DNA from: Ectopseudomonas composti
GTDB lineage: Bacteria > Pseudomonadota > Gammaproteobacteria > Pseudomonadales > Pseudomonadaceae
Direction: 5' to 3'
Assembly: GCF_900115475.1 (NCBI RefSeq)
Contig: NZ_FOWP01000016.1
Coordinates: 1 to 64,000 of the forward strand
Length of the DNA: 64,000 nucleotides
Shown here: positions 1 to 8,504 of the stretch, in pieces
Position numbering within the stretch: position 1 is the stretch's first letter
Layout: every line of letters starts with the position of its first letter
The notes under the pieces: model-generated
The model's database searches: none
What the model was told of the DNA's origin: nothing
What the model saw: only the letters and a program-made list of their open reading frames with translations
Translations under genes and position numbers: made by a program

Positions 1-1
1 C

Positions 2-643
2 TTCAACTTCGGCGGTGGTGAATACCGCTTCAACGGCAACAACACCATGGTCGGCGTCTGGCACGCGCGTCTGGAAGACGTCTACAAGCAGAGCTACGTG
101 CAACTGACCCACAGCCAACCGGTTGGCGACTGGGTGCTGGGCGCCAACCTCGGCTACGTCAACGGCAAGGAAGAAGGCGCGGCCAAGGCCGGTGATCTGG
201 ACAACAAGGTGTATCAGGGCGCGTTGTCCGCCAAGCGCGGCAACAACACCTTCACCGTCACCTACCAGAAACTCAGCGGCGATACCAAGTTCATGCGTAT
301 CGACGGCGCCAGTGGCGGCACCCTGGTCAACGATGGTTTCACCAATGCCTTCGACGCTCCGGAAGAGCGCTCCTGGCAGGTGCGTCATGATTACAACTTC
401 GCCGGCCTCGGCATTCCGGGCCTGACCCTGATGAACCGTTACGTCAGCGGCTCCAACATCCACACTGGCGGCCGTACCGATGCCGAAGAGTGGAGCCGTG
501 AATCCGAGCTGGCCTACACCATCCAGGAAGGCACGCTGAAGAACCTCAACGTGCGCTGGCGTAACTCCAACCTGCGTCGTGATGTGGGTGCCGATCTGCA
601 CGAGAACCGTCTGATCATCAACTATCCGCTGTCGATTCTGTAA
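2..643 (+). CDS. OprD-family outer-membrane porin, C-terminal part (partial)
   Basis: The gene starts before the window; 213 codons remain, ending in TAA. The protein alternates short beta-strand-like stretches with polar loops (for example YVQLTHSQPV, WVLGANLGYV, LNVRWRNSN) and ends in ENRLIINYPLSIL, the pattern of the last strands of OprD/Opd specific porins, which take up amino acids or carboxylates through the outer membrane. The substrate cannot be told from the C-terminal half. It faces the hydrolase gene convergently with a strong inverted repeat between them. Family assignment is from recognised sequence style rather than a search. Confidence 0.85.
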   Translation, partial: FNFGGGEYRFNGNNTMVGVWHARLEDVYKQSYVQLTHSQPVGDWVLGANLGYVNGKEEGAAKAGDLDNKVYQGALSAKRGNNTFTVTYQKLSGDTKFMRIDGASGGTLVNDGFTNAFDAPEERSWQVRHDYNFAGLGIPGLTLMNRYVSGSNIHTGGRTDAEEWSRESELAYTIQEGTLKNLNVRWRNSNLRRDVGADLHENRLIINYPLSIL

Positions 644-651
644 GACGAGCA

Positions 652-677
652 GCAGGGCGAGCAGCTGCTCGCCCTGC
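652..677. terminator. Perfect 13-bp inverted repeat between convergent genes
   Basis: GCAGGGCGAGCAG is followed immediately by its exact reverse complement. It lies 9 bp after the porin stop and 15 bp before the end of the convergent hydrolase gene, so it probably ends transcription in both directions, although there is no long T run. Confidence 0.6.
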
Positions 678-691
678 GCTCATTCCCTCGC

Positions 692-1462
692 TCAACGCGC
701 TACCTGCGTCTTCTCCACCGCCTGGATGATCACCTTGGCCACATCGCCCGGTCGCGACTGCTGCGGCACGTGGCTGGCAGCGACCTCAGTGGTCTGCGCG
801 CCGATCTTCTTGGCGAAGTCACGCTGCATCTCCGGCACGATCATGCGGTCATCGCTGGCGACGAGGTACCAGGACGGCTTCTGTTTCCAGGCCGCGACAC
901 TGGTACGCTCATCGAACGCCGCCGCGCGGATCGGACCCTGCGTGGCGGTCATCACGGCCGTCTGCGCGGCTGGCAGGTCCTGAGCGAAGTCGGTGGCCAT
1001 GCCTTGTGGGGTCAGGTAGAGGAAACCGTTCTTGTCGGCTGCGATCTGGCTCGAGCCTGGCGCGGTGCGATAGCCGCTATACAGCTCTCCACTGGACTGG
1101 CCGGCGTTCGGGGCGAAAGCCGCGACGTAGACCAGGCTGCGCACTTTCTCGTCGGCACCGGCCTGGCTGATCACCGTACCGCCCCAGGAGTGGCCGACCA
1201 GTACCACGTCTCCTTCCTGATTGTTCAGCACGCGCTGGGTGGCGGCCACGTCGTCAGCCAACGAAGTCAGCGGGTTCTGCACGACGGTGACCTTGATGCC
1301 TTTTTCCTGCAGCAGCGGTACGACCTTGGCCCAGTCTGAACCATCGGCGAAGGCGCCGTGGACGATCACCACCGACGGCTTGGCCTCGGCAGCCTGGCTG
1401 CTGGTGGCGAAGAAGGGGCTGGCAATGGCGAGTGCCAGGATCAGCGGCTTGGTATTGAACAT
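692..1462 (-). CDS. Exported alpha/beta-hydrolase
   Basis: 256 aa. An N-terminal signal peptide (MFNTKPLILALAIASPFF, cleavage likely after SSQA) sends it to the periplasm. The alpha/beta-hydrolase fold is shown by the oxyanion region IVHGAFADGSDW, the nucleophile elbow GHSWGG (Ser), a late acidic stretch ASDDRMI and a C-terminal ASHVPQQS histidine, giving a plausible Ser-Asp-His triad. An AGGAGA ribosome-binding site precedes the ATG. The substrate is unknown; relatives are small esterases or haloperoxidase-like hydrolases. It is divergent from the LuxR-type gene at 1564. Confidence 0.85.
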   Translation of the reverse strand: MFNTKPLILALAIASPFFATSSQAAEAKPSVVIVHGAFADGSDWAKVVPLLQEKGIKVTVVQNPLTSLADDVAATQRVLNNQEGDVVLVGHSWGGTVISQAGADEKVRSLVYVAAFAPNAGQSSGELYSGYRTAPGSSQIAADKNGFLYLTPQGMATDFAQDLPAAQTAVMTATQGPIRAAAFDERTSVAAWKQKPSWYLVASDDRMIVPEMQRDFAKKIGAQTTEVAASHVPQQSRPGDVAKVIIQAVEKTQVAR

Positions 1463-1563
1463 GATGGAATCTCCTGTGCTTGGGGGAGTTCAGTGTCGAT
1501 AATGCGCCGGTGTTCCGGTATCGGTCGTTTATCCGAGGCCGGCAAAATACTGGAGAGCTGCCC

Positions 1564-2994
1564 ATGCAGGTGAATGACGCCGTCGCGCTTGAAGACGCCA
1601 TGCTGGCCCTGGCCATGGTGGGTGACCTGAGCATGGGCCAACCCATCGACCAATCGCGCCGTACTGCGCGCCTAGCACAGTGGATGGTGCAGGCCGGTGG
1701 CGGTGATCAGGCGCAGCAAGACGCCGCTCGGCAGGTAGCGCTGTTGCGTTGGTCCGGCTGTACCGCCAACGCCGACGGTTTCATGCGCCTGTTCGGCGAC
1801 GATGTGGGCGGTCGCCGCGACATGCTTGCGCACACCCTTGATGCCGCCGGCCAGCGAGCCATGCTGCGCACCACACCCTTGGCTGTGGTGCACTGCGAAG
1901 TGGCCGGTGAGGTGGCCCGTACGCTCGCTCTGAAGGCCGAGGTCGAGAGGGGGCTGCGGCATATCTTCGAATGCTTCGACGGCAGCGGCCGGCCGCAGGG
2001 CCTGCGCCATCCCGACATTCCGCAGGTGGTCTATCACGTGGTGCTGGCCGGCGACCTGGAAATCCTCTCGCGCGTGCACGGGCTGGAGGCGGCGCTGGAG
2101 TGGATCGGTGCGCAGGGCGATCGCCGCTATCCTGCGGGCCTTGCCGAGCTGCTTGTCCGCCATGCCGCAGATTGGCTGGAGGCACTGCGTACGCCTGAGA
2201 GCATGTTGTCTGGCGTTGGACCACAGGTTTCGCTGACCCTGGTGGGCGACGTGATCGACCTCAAGCTACCCTGGCTGGCCGGCTATTCGCGGCAGGCGTC
2301 GAACCTGGTGCGCGACGCCGGTCGGCTCCTGGGGCTTGCCGACGTCCGCATCGAGTTGCTGGCCAAGGCCGCGCTGGTGCACGGCATGGGCCGCGCAGCG
2401 GTACCCAATCGAATCTGGAGCACCCCTGGCCCGCTGCTCGAAGGCGATCTCGAATCCGTACGCCTGGTACCGTACTGGACGCACCGCGCCTGCGGCCAGA
2501 TCTGCGGCCTGAGCGAAGCCGGGCAATTGGCCGCGCACGCCTACGAGCGGCTGGATGGCAGCGGTTATTTCCGCGCGTTAAGCGGCGACTCTCTGAACGC
2601 TGAACAGCGCCTGCTGAGCGCGGCCCTGGCCTGGCTGGCACTGCGTGGCGAACGCCCCTGGCGCGCCGCCTTTAATGACGAGCAGGCGGTCCGCGTATTG
2701 CTCGATGAAGCCGAGCAGGGCCGTCTCGACCCACGCGCTTGCCAGGCGGTGATCAGCGCCGCTCATGGCGAACAGGTGCCGCTCACCAGCAAGCCTGGCA
2801 ATGGCCTGCTCAGCGAGCGCGAGACGCAGATCCTGCAGCGCATCAGCAGCGGGGCGAGCAACAAGGAAGTGGCGCGCGATCTGGGCATCAGCCCGAGCAC
2901 AGTGCGCACCCACGTCGAAAGCGTGTTCCGCAAGCTGCACTGTTCGACGCGCGCGGCGGCGACCCTGAAGGCGCTGACGTTGGGAGTGATCTGA
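1564..2994 (+). CDS. LuxR-type transcriptional regulator with two degenerate HD-GYP-like segments
   Basis: 476 aa from the ATG at 1564, preceded by GGAGAG; an upstream in-frame start is possible but has no such site. The C terminus is a clear LuxR/GerE helix-turn-helix (LLSERETQILQRISSG, then NKEVARDLGISPSTVRTHVE). Before it is an HD-GYP-like domain in which the metal motif HDxGK reads HGMGR and the HHExxDGxGYP motif reads AHAYERLDGSGYF. The N-terminal half shows another fragment of the same motif (FECFDGSGRPQGL followed by VVLAGDLEIL). Both look catalytically impaired, so the protein is more likely a sensor/regulator than an active c-di-GMP hydrolase; that is inference. Confidence 0.8.
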   Translation: MQVNDAVALEDAMLALAMVGDLSMGQPIDQSRRTARLAQWMVQAGGGDQAQQDAARQVALLRWSGCTANADGFMRLFGDDVGGRRDMLAHTLDAAGQRAMLRTTPLAVVHCEVAGEVARTLALKAEVERGLRHIFECFDGSGRPQGLRHPDIPQVVYHVVLAGDLEILSRVHGLEAALEWIGAQGDRRYPAGLAELLVRHAADWLEALRTPESMLSGVGPQVSLTLVGDVIDLKLPWLAGYSRQASNLVRDAGRLLGLADVRIELLAKAALVHGMGRAAVPNRIWSTPGPLLEGDLESVRLVPYWTHRACGQICGLSEAGQLAAHAYERLDGSGYFRALSGDSLNAEQRLLSAALAWLALRGERPWRAAFNDEQAVRVLLDEAEQGRLDPRACQAVISAAHGEQVPLTSKPGNGLLSERETQILQRISSGASNKEVARDLGISPSTVRTHVESVFRKLHCSTRAAATLKALTLGVI

Positions 2995-3005
2995 GGCGAG
3001 GTGGA

Positions 3006-3194
3006 TCAATCGCCGCCGCCCCCATCGCCCCCGCCGCCTGAGTCGAAGCCCCCGTCACCGAAACCTGGGCTGGAGTCCTGCCCGCTCAGGCCGCTGTGCT
3101 TTCTCTTGCGCGGTAGAGGCCTGGGACGCGAGCGTTGCCAGGAATAGATGAAAAGCACCACGAAGGCGACGGTGATCAGCAGCAGAATGTCCAT
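3006..3194 (-). CDS. Small membrane protein with Gly/Asp-rich tail
   Basis: 62 aa. One N-terminal membrane helix (MDILLLITVAFVVLFIYSW) is followed by a basic patch (RSRPRPLPRKRKH) and a C-terminal tail made almost only of Gly, Asp and Ser, ending in a GGGGDGGGGD run. The topology would be one anchor with a low-complexity tail, basic side inside. No function is recognised. It is convergent with the LuxR-type gene, 11 bp away. It could be a conserved small protein of unknown role; the upstream AGGGA and its codon use support translation. Confidence 0.6.
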   Translation of the reverse strand: MDILLLITVAFVVLFIYSWQRSRPRPLPRKRKHSGLSGQDSSPGFGDGGFDSGGGGDGGGGD

Positions 3195-3273
3195 ATATTC
3201 CCTCCAGTAGCCTGGCGCTCATCCTATGGGGTAATGAGGCTCGAAGTAAGCGTTGAGGGAATGGCAAAAACGC

Positions 3274-3299
3274 AGAAGCCCGCACGTTGGCGGGCTTCT
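3274..3299 (-). terminator. Rho-independent terminator of tRNA-Arg
   Basis: 10-bp stem AGAAGCCCGC with a 6-nt loop. On the minus strand it is followed by GCGTTTTTG, just beyond the tRNA 3' end; a short T run on the plus strand makes it possibly bidirectional. Confidence 0.8.
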
Positions 3300-3304
3300 T
3301 TAAG

Positions 3305-3381
3305 TGGCGCACTCGGCGGGATTCGAACCCACGACCCCTGCCTTCGGAGGGCAGTACTCTATCCAGCTGAGCTACGAGTGC
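3305..3381 (-). tRNA. tRNA-Arg (anticodon CCG)
   Basis: 77 nt including an encoded CCA. The acceptor stem GCACTCG/CGAGTGC pairs fully, the D-arm is AGCTCAGCTGGATAGAGT, the anticodon stem CTGCC/GGCAG encloses loop CTCCGAA (anticodon CCG, reading CGG), and the T-arm carries GGTTCGAATCC. It stands alone with its own promoter and terminator. Confidence 0.97.
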
Positions 3382-3394
3382 GTTGCGGGGCGCA

Positions 3395-3423
3395 ATCATA
3401 CGCATCTCGGCGGTTAGCGTCTA
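3395..3423 (-). promoter_or_regulatory. Sigma-70 promoter of tRNA-Arg
   Basis: On the minus strand TAGACG (-35) and TATGAT (-10) are separated by exactly 17 bp. A GC-rich discriminator (GCGCCCC) follows, as is usual for stable-RNA promoters, about 14 bp before the tRNA 5' end. Confidence 0.65.
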
Positions 3424-3727
3424 TTCTGCAAGAGTGTGCATTATTCAGAACGGACTTTACACTTTCGAGCTGCCAGAAGGGCTCTGGGAGAAGTTTTTAC
3501 CATTATTTTATGGATTTTCCCCCGCCGCCTATTGCCCTTTACCCCTGCCGATCCTAGGATTCGTTTGAGATTTCAAACGGCGTGTTCAGTCATTCTGAAC
3601 CCTCGCACGTTCAACGGCTCTGAATCCATTACCAGGCCCCGCACGGCTCATGTTCAGCCTGCGGGTTCTGTCCGTGACTCCAACGACTTACGCCGACGCC
3701 CGGGCGCCGGAACTGAAGGAGACTGCC
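3424..3727. other. Intergenic region upstream of gabD
   Basis: About 300 bp without a convincing gene. It holds the gabD ribosome-binding site (GAAGGAGA, directly before the ATG at 3728) and an AT-rich patch near 3490-3520 that could be promoter DNA. Open frames here are not supported by codon use or recognisable protein. Confidence 0.5.
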
Positions 3728-5179
3728 ATGCAACTGAAAGACCCCCAGCTGCTGCGCCAACAGGCTTATATCGATGGCCAGTGGTTGGACGCCGACAGCG
3801 GTCAGACCATTGCCGTGAACAACCCGGCCACTGGCGAGATCATCGGCCATGTCCCGAAGATGGGCCGTGCTGAAACCCGCCGTGCCATCGAAGCCGCCGA
3901 GAAGGCGCTGCCGGCCTGGCGTGCGCTGACCGCCAAGGAGCGTGCGAACAAGCTGCGTCGCTGGTTCGAGCTGCTGATGGAAAACCAGGATGACCTGGGC
4001 CGTCTGATGACCCTGGAGCAGGGCAAGCCGCTTGCTGAAGCCAAAGGCGAGATCGCCTACGCGGCCTCCTTCATCGAGTGGTTCGCCGAAGAAGCCAAGC
4101 GCGTCTACGGCGACGTGATCCCCGGTCACCAGCCGGACAAGCGCCTGATCGTGATCAAGCAGCCGATTGGCGTTACCGCGGCCATCACGCCGTGGAACTT
4201 CCCTGCCGCGATGATCACCCGCAAGGCTGGCCCCGCGCTGGCCGCCGGTTGCACCATGGTCATCAAGCCGGCTTCGCAGACGCCGTTCTCCGCCTTGGCG
4301 CTGGTCGAACTGGCCGAACGTGCCGGCATCCCGAAAGGTGTGCTCAGCGTGGTTACCGGTAGCGCTGGTGAAGTGGGGGGCGAGCTGACCAGCAACCCGA
4401 TCGTGCGCAAGCTGTCCTTCACCGGCTCGACCGAGATCGGTCGTCAGTTGATGGCCGAATGCGCCCAGGACATCAAGAAGGTGTCGCTGGAGCTGGGCGG
4501 CAACGCGCCGTTCATTGTCTTCGATGACGCCGACCTGGATGCTGCCGTTGAAGGCGCGCTGATCTCCAAGTATCGCAACAATGGCCAGACCTGCGTGTGC
4601 GCCAACCGCATCTATGTGCAGGACGCTGTCTACGACGCCTTCGCCGAGAAACTGATTGCTGCCGTGGGCAAGCTGAAGATCGGTAACGGTCTGGAAGACG
4701 GCACCACCACCGGCCCGCTGATCGACAGCAAAGCCGTGGCCAAGGTCCAGGAGCATATCGAAGACGCCGTAGGCAAAGGCGCCAAGCTTGCCCTGGGCGG
4801 CAAGCCGCACGCACTCGGTGGCACCTTCTTCGAGCCGACCATTCTGCTCGACGTACCGAAAACCGCCGCCGTGGCCAAGGAAGAGACCTTCGGCCCGTTG
4901 GCGCCGCTGTTCCGCTTCAAGGACGAGGCTGAAGTGATCGCCATGGCCAACGACACCGAGTTCGGCCTGGCCTCCTACTTCTATGCCCGTGACCTGGGCC
5001 GCGTGTTCCGCGTGGCCGAGGCGCTGGAGTACGGCATGGTGGGTATCAACACCGGCCTGATCTCCAATGAAGTTGCGCCGTTCGGCGGCGTGAAAGCTTC
5101 CGGCCTGGGCCGCGAAGGCTCCAAGTACGGGATCGAGGACTATCTTGAGATCAAGTACATGTGCCTCGGTGGAATCTGA
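3728..5179 (+). CDS. gabD: Succinate-semialdehyde dehydrogenase (NADP+)
   Basis: 483 aa, the usual length for GabD. It oxidises succinate semialdehyde to succinate in the cytoplasm, the last step of GABA breakdown. The aldehyde-dehydrogenase fold is clear: cofactor stretch ITPWNFP and IKPAS, SFTGSTEIG, general-base Glu in LELGGNAP, catalytic Cys289 in GQTCVCANR, and EETFGPL near the end. Start chosen at 3728 for its GAAGGAG site; an upstream ATG at 3650 lacks one. gabT follows 157 bp later, so the pair forms the GABA shunt unit. Confidence 0.95.
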   Translation: MQLKDPQLLRQQAYIDGQWLDADSGQTIAVNNPATGEIIGHVPKMGRAETRRAIEAAEKALPAWRALTAKERANKLRRWFELLMENQDDLGRLMTLEQGKPLAEAKGEIAYAASFIEWFAEEAKRVYGDVIPGHQPDKRLIVIKQPIGVTAAITPWNFPAAMITRKAGPALAAGCTMVIKPASQTPFSALALVELAERAGIPKGVLSVVTGSAGEVGGELTSNPIVRKLSFTGSTEIGRQLMAECAQDIKKVSLELGGNAPFIVFDDADLDAAVEGALISKYRNNGQTCVCANRIYVQDAVYDAFAEKLIAAVGKLKIGNGLEDGTTTGPLIDSKAVAKVQEHIEDAVGKGAKLALGGKPHALGGTFFEPTILLDVPKTAAVAKEETFGPLAPLFRFKDEAEVIAMANDTEFGLASYFYARDLGRVFRVAEALEYGMVGINTGLISNEVAPFGGVKASGLGREGSKYGIEDYLEIKYMCLGGI

Positions 5180-5336
5180 TTCGGAAATCCGCTGATTTCC
5201 AAGACGGGGCAAGGTGCGAAAGAGCGTGCGGCGCCCCGGTTGTAAGTCGTAACCCTATTGAGTCCCTCGCGGGCTCGGTTCAGTCGATCATCGCATGCTG
5301 AGCCGACCACCCGCCGGGGGCGACCATGAGGACACC

Positions 5337-6617
5337 ATGAGCAAGACCAACGAATCCCTGCTGCAACGCCGCCAGGCCGCCGTACCGCGCGGTGTCGGCC
5401 AGATCCACCCGATTGTCGCCGAGCGCGCCGAGAACGCCACCGTGTGGGACGTCGAAGGCCGCGAGTACATCGACTTCGCCGGTGGTATCGCCGTACTCAA
5501 CACCGGTCACCTGCATCCGAAGGTGATCGCTGCCGTTCAGGAGCAGCTGACCAAGCTGACCCACACCTGCTTCCAGGTGCTGGCCTACGAGCCCTACATC
5601 GAGCTGTGCGAAGAAATCGCCAAGCGCGTGCCGGGCGACTTCGCCAAGAAGACCCTGCTGGTGACTTCCGGCTCCGAAGCTGTCGAGAACGCCGTGAAGA
5701 TCGCCCGCGCCGCTACCGGCCGTGCCGGCGTGATCGCCTTCACCGGTGCCTACCACGGCCGCACCATGATGACTCTGTCGCTGACCGGCAAGGTCGTACC
5801 GTACTCCGCCGGTATGGGCCTGATGCCGGCTGGCGTGTACCGGGCTCAGGCGCCGTGCCCGCTGCATGGTGTGAGCGAGGATGAGTCCATCGCCAGCATC
5901 GAGCGCATCTTCAAGAACGACGCGCAGCCGCAGGACATCGCCGCGATCATCATCGAGCCGGTACAGGGCGAAGGCGGTTTCTACGTCAACTCGCCAGCCT
6001 TCATGCAGCGCCTGCGTGCCCTGTGCGACCAGCACGGCATCCTCCTGATCGCTGACGAAGTGCAGACCGGAGCTGGCCGTACCGGTACCTTCTTCGCCAC
6101 CGAGCAACTGGGCGTGGTGCCGGATCTGACCACCTTCGCCAAGTCCGTTGGCGGCGGCTTCCCGATCTCCGGCGTATGCGGCAAGGCCGAGATCATGGAC
6201 ACCATCGCCCCCGGTGGCCTGGGCGGTACCTACGCTGGCAGCCCAATCGCCTGCGCCGCGGCCCTTGCCGTGCTCAAGGTGTTCGACGAAGAGAAGCTGC
6301 TGGAGCGTTCCAACGCCGTGGGCGAGAAGCTCAAGGCGGGCCTGAAGACCATCGCCGAGAAGCACAAGGTGATCGGTGACGTGCGCGGTCTGGGTTCGAT
6401 GGTCGCCATCGAGCTGTTCGAAGGCGGTGACCACAGCAAGCCGGCCGCCGAGCTGGTCGGCAAGATCGTTGCCCGCGCTCGCGACAAGGGCCTGATCCTG
6501 CTGTCGTGCGGTACCTACTACAACGTCATCCGCTTCCTGATGCCCGTCACCATCCCTGACGCGCAACTGGAAAAAGGCATCGCCATCGTCGCCGAGTGCT
6601 TCGACGAGCTGGCCTGA
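5337..6617 (+). CDS. gabT: 4-aminobutyrate (GABA) aminotransferase
   Basis: 426 aa class-III PLP aminotransferase. It moves the amino group of GABA to 2-oxoglutarate, giving succinate semialdehyde for GabD next door. Visible landmarks are TSGSEAVENAVKIAR, the PLP-contacting AYHGRTMM, IADEVQTGAGRTG and the PLP lysine (Lys269) in TTFAKSVGGGFP. Start at 5337 is preceded by ATGAGGACACC, a modest ribosome-binding site; an in-frame ATG 42 bp upstream gives an unlikely extension. A strong terminator closes the gabDT unit. Confidence 0.95.
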   Translation: MSKTNESLLQRRQAAVPRGVGQIHPIVAERAENATVWDVEGREYIDFAGGIAVLNTGHLHPKVIAAVQEQLTKLTHTCFQVLAYEPYIELCEEIAKRVPGDFAKKTLLVTSGSEAVENAVKIARAATGRAGVIAFTGAYHGRTMMTLSLTGKVVPYSAGMGLMPAGVYRAQAPCPLHGVSEDESIASIERIFKNDAQPQDIAAIIIEPVQGEGGFYVNSPAFMQRLRALCDQHGILLIADEVQTGAGRTGTFFATEQLGVVPDLTTFAKSVGGGFPISGVCGKAEIMDTIAPGGLGGTYAGSPIACAAALAVLKVFDEEKLLERSNAVGEKLKAGLKTIAEKHKVIGDVRGLGSMVAIELFEGGDHSKPAAELVGKIVARARDKGLILLSCGTYYNVIRFLMPVTIPDAQLEKGIAIVAECFDELA

Positions 6618-6652
6618 GCTGGAACCTGAGCGCGTTTCTACGCGCTCATGAA

Positions 6653-6681
6653 AAGACCCGCCCTGGTGCGGGTCTTTTTTT
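6653..6681 (+). terminator. Rho-independent terminator after gabT
   Basis: 9-bp stem AAGACCCGC/GCGGGTCTT, 6-nt loop, then an uninterrupted T run. Confidence 0.9.
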
Positions 6682-6701
6682 GCCCTGAACCATCAGGGCA
6701 G

Positions 6702-6730
6702 TTGACTAGGTAAAGTGATCGTTTTACCTT
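6702..6730 (+). promoter_or_regulatory. Promoter and palindromic operator of the TetR gene
   Basis: TTGACT (-35) is followed directly by the inverted repeat AGGTAAA-N8-TTTACCT (6708-6729), which covers the spacer and the likely -10. A repressor bound here would block the promoter, so the TetR protein encoded 7 bp downstream probably represses itself and the MFS gene. Confidence 0.6.
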
Positions 6731-6736
6731 TCGGCA

Positions 6737-7264
6737 ATGAATATAGATACAAAACTCATCTCCGTAGCTGAGGGTTTGTTCGACAACCACGGCTTCAACT
6801 CAACAGGAATGGATCGCCTGGCGCAGGCTGCCGGGATCTCCAGTCGCACGCTGTACAAGCATGCCGGCAGCAAGAATGAATTGATCGCCGCCGTGCTGAT
6901 GACCCGTGGGCAGCGTTTCCTGCAGCGCCTTGAGGTCGACAGTGTCGAGGCGTTGTTCGACGCGCTGGCCGGTTGGATGTGCGAAGAGGGCGCGCGCGGT
7001 TGCCTGTTTCTACGTGCCCAGGGCGAGCTCTGCAGTGCAGTGCCGGAGGTCACCGAGGCGGTGCTCGCCTACAAGGCTCGATTCGCTGAGACGGTTGCGC
7101 AGATTCTTACGCGTCAGCTCGGGACGAACGCCGATGCTGAGCTGGTCGAGCAGATTGTCATCCTCATTGAGGGGGCTACGGCTGCAGCCAGCTACCGTGG
7201 CATGGAAGCCGTCGCAAGCGCCCGCAAGGCCGCGAGCCTGCTGGTCGGGCGAGCGCGGCAATGA
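6737..7264 (+). CDS. TetR/AcrR-family transcriptional repressor
   Basis: 175 aa. The N-terminal TetR helix-turn-helix is clear (AEGLFDNHGFNSTGMDRLA followed by AGISSRTLYKHAGSKNELI); the rest is a ligand-binding helical domain with a TetR_C-like pattern (CLFLRAQGEL). It has almost no leader and no good ribosome-binding site, and the operator ends 7 bp before the start codon. Its stop overlaps the start of the MFS transporter by 4 bp (ATGA), so the two are translated together and the transporter is its most likely target. The inducer is unknown. Confidence 0.9.
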   Translation: MNIDTKLISVAEGLFDNHGFNSTGMDRLAQAAGISSRTLYKHAGSKNELIAAVLMTRGQRFLQRLEVDSVEALFDALAGWMCEEGARGCLFLRAQGELCSAVPEVTEAVLAYKARFAETVAQILTRQLGTNADAELVEQIVILIEGATAAASYRGMEAVASARKAASLLVGRARQ

Positions 7265-8430
7265 ACCGTGGCTTCTCTCTCGGCGCCACGGGCTTCGGGC
7301 TGATCGCCATCTGCTACGGTTTCGCGCGCTTCGCGTTCGGCCTGTTCTTGCCGCAGATCGAGGCTGACCTGGCATTGCCGGATGCCGTTGGCGGTCTGAT
7401 CGCCGGTGGCTCCTTTCTTGGCTATTGCCTGGCCATTGTCCTCGCCGCGCAATTGACCGAGCGCGTCGGCGCCCGTGCTGTTGCGGTGTGCGCTGCGCTG
7501 GTTGCCGCATTGGGAATGCTGGGTATCGCCCTGGCGCCGTCAGCGGTATGGCTGGCCGGCGCAGTGCTGGTAGCGGGGATGAGTACCGGCTTGGCGTCCC
7601 CGCCCATGGCCGCCGCAGTGGCTGCAGTGATAGAGCCGTGCCGACGGGACGCCACCAATACCTTGATCAATGCCGGTACCAGTGCCGGGGTCATCCTCTG
7701 CGGTCCTGTCGCGCTGTTGCTCGGCGCTGAGTGGCGCCTGGCCTATGCCGTATTCGCCTGCTCGGCACTCGCCTTGGCACTGTTTGCGTGCTTCTGCGTA
7801 CCCGATACTGCGAGCTCGCGGGCGCCGGTCGCCAAGGTCGGGCCGCTGTTCAGCGTTACGCTGAAGCGGCTTGTCGTGGCTTCACTGCTGATGGGGGCGG
7901 CAAGCACGGCACTGTGGTCGTTTGGTAGCCAGATCGTCGCGCAGCGCCTTGGTTGGGAGAGCGCCGGGGCAGGTTTGCTCTGGGTGGTGATTGGCGCTAC
8001 GGGTATCGTCGGCGCGGGTGCTGGCAGCTTGATCGCCAGGTTGGGTGTGGATTGGGCTAATCGCCTGTGTCTTGGCGCATTGGCAGCAGCTATCGTGCTG
8101 GTCGGCATGGGCAGCACGCCTGCATGGACACTGCTGGGCGGCGCGCTGTTCGGAGCGGCCTACATCAGCCTGAGTGGTATCTATCTGGTCTGGGGCGTGG
8201 CGGCATTTCCCGAACGTCCCGCCACCGGCCTCACTATCGCCTTTCTCAGCATCGCCATCGGTCAGACGCTGGGGGCGCCTATCTTCGGCTTGCTGATGAG
8301 CCAGCTGAGTATGGATCACGCCCTGTGCCTATTCGCGTTGCTGGCGCTGGCTGCGGGAACGATGCGTTCGAGCGTCGCTGAAGCTGCGCGCCCAAACCCT
8401 GTCAGCCGCGCAGAAAAAAGCCCGCGATAG
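7261..8430 (+). CDS. MFS transporter (probable efflux)
   Basis: 389 aa with about twelve hydrophobic segments and conserved small-residue motifs (FARFAFGLFLPQIEADL at the N terminus; VLVAGMSTGLASPPMAAAV in the middle). This resembles the YbfB/sugar-efflux branch of the major facilitator superfamily in the inner membrane. Four-base overlap with the TetR gene indicates a repressor-pump operon, as is common for export of toxic compounds. The last codons run into the terminator serving the gene on the other strand. Confidence 0.85.
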   Translation: MNRGFSLGATGFGLIAICYGFARFAFGLFLPQIEADLALPDAVGGLIAGGSFLGYCLAIVLAAQLTERVGARAVAVCAALVAALGMLGIALAPSAVWLAGAVLVAGMSTGLASPPMAAAVAAVIEPCRRDATNTLINAGTSAGVILCGPVALLLGAEWRLAYAVFACSALALALFACFCVPDTASSRAPVAKVGPLFSVTLKRLVVASLLMGAASTALWSFGSQIVAQRLGWESAGAGLLWVVIGATGIVGAGAGSLIARLGVDWANRLCLGALAAAIVLVGMGSTPAWTLLGGALFGAAYISLSGIYLVWGVAAFPERPATGLTIAFLSIAIGQTLGAPIFGLLMSQLSMDHALCLFALLALAAGTMRSSVAEAARPNPVSRAEKSPR

Positions 8431-8436
8431 GCGGGC
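8414..8436 (-). terminator. Terminator for the cupin gene
   Basis: Read on the minus strand: GCCCGC stem, 5-nt loop, GCGGGC, then TTTTTT. It overlaps the end of the convergent MFS coding sequence. Confidence 0.75.
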
Positions 8437-8504
8437 CAAAGGGTGACAAGCAACAACAGGATTCGGTGTAGCGGGAACCTGCCTGGCGCTTCCTAGTCCA
8501 GTAC

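Noticed and set aside
3629..5212. 527-codon open frame antisense to gabD
   Set aside because: Typical GC-rich shadow of a real gene; no recognisable protein. The same holds for the long antisense frames at 9062-10645, 5280-6566, 26510-27949, 28324-30018 and 32144-34156.
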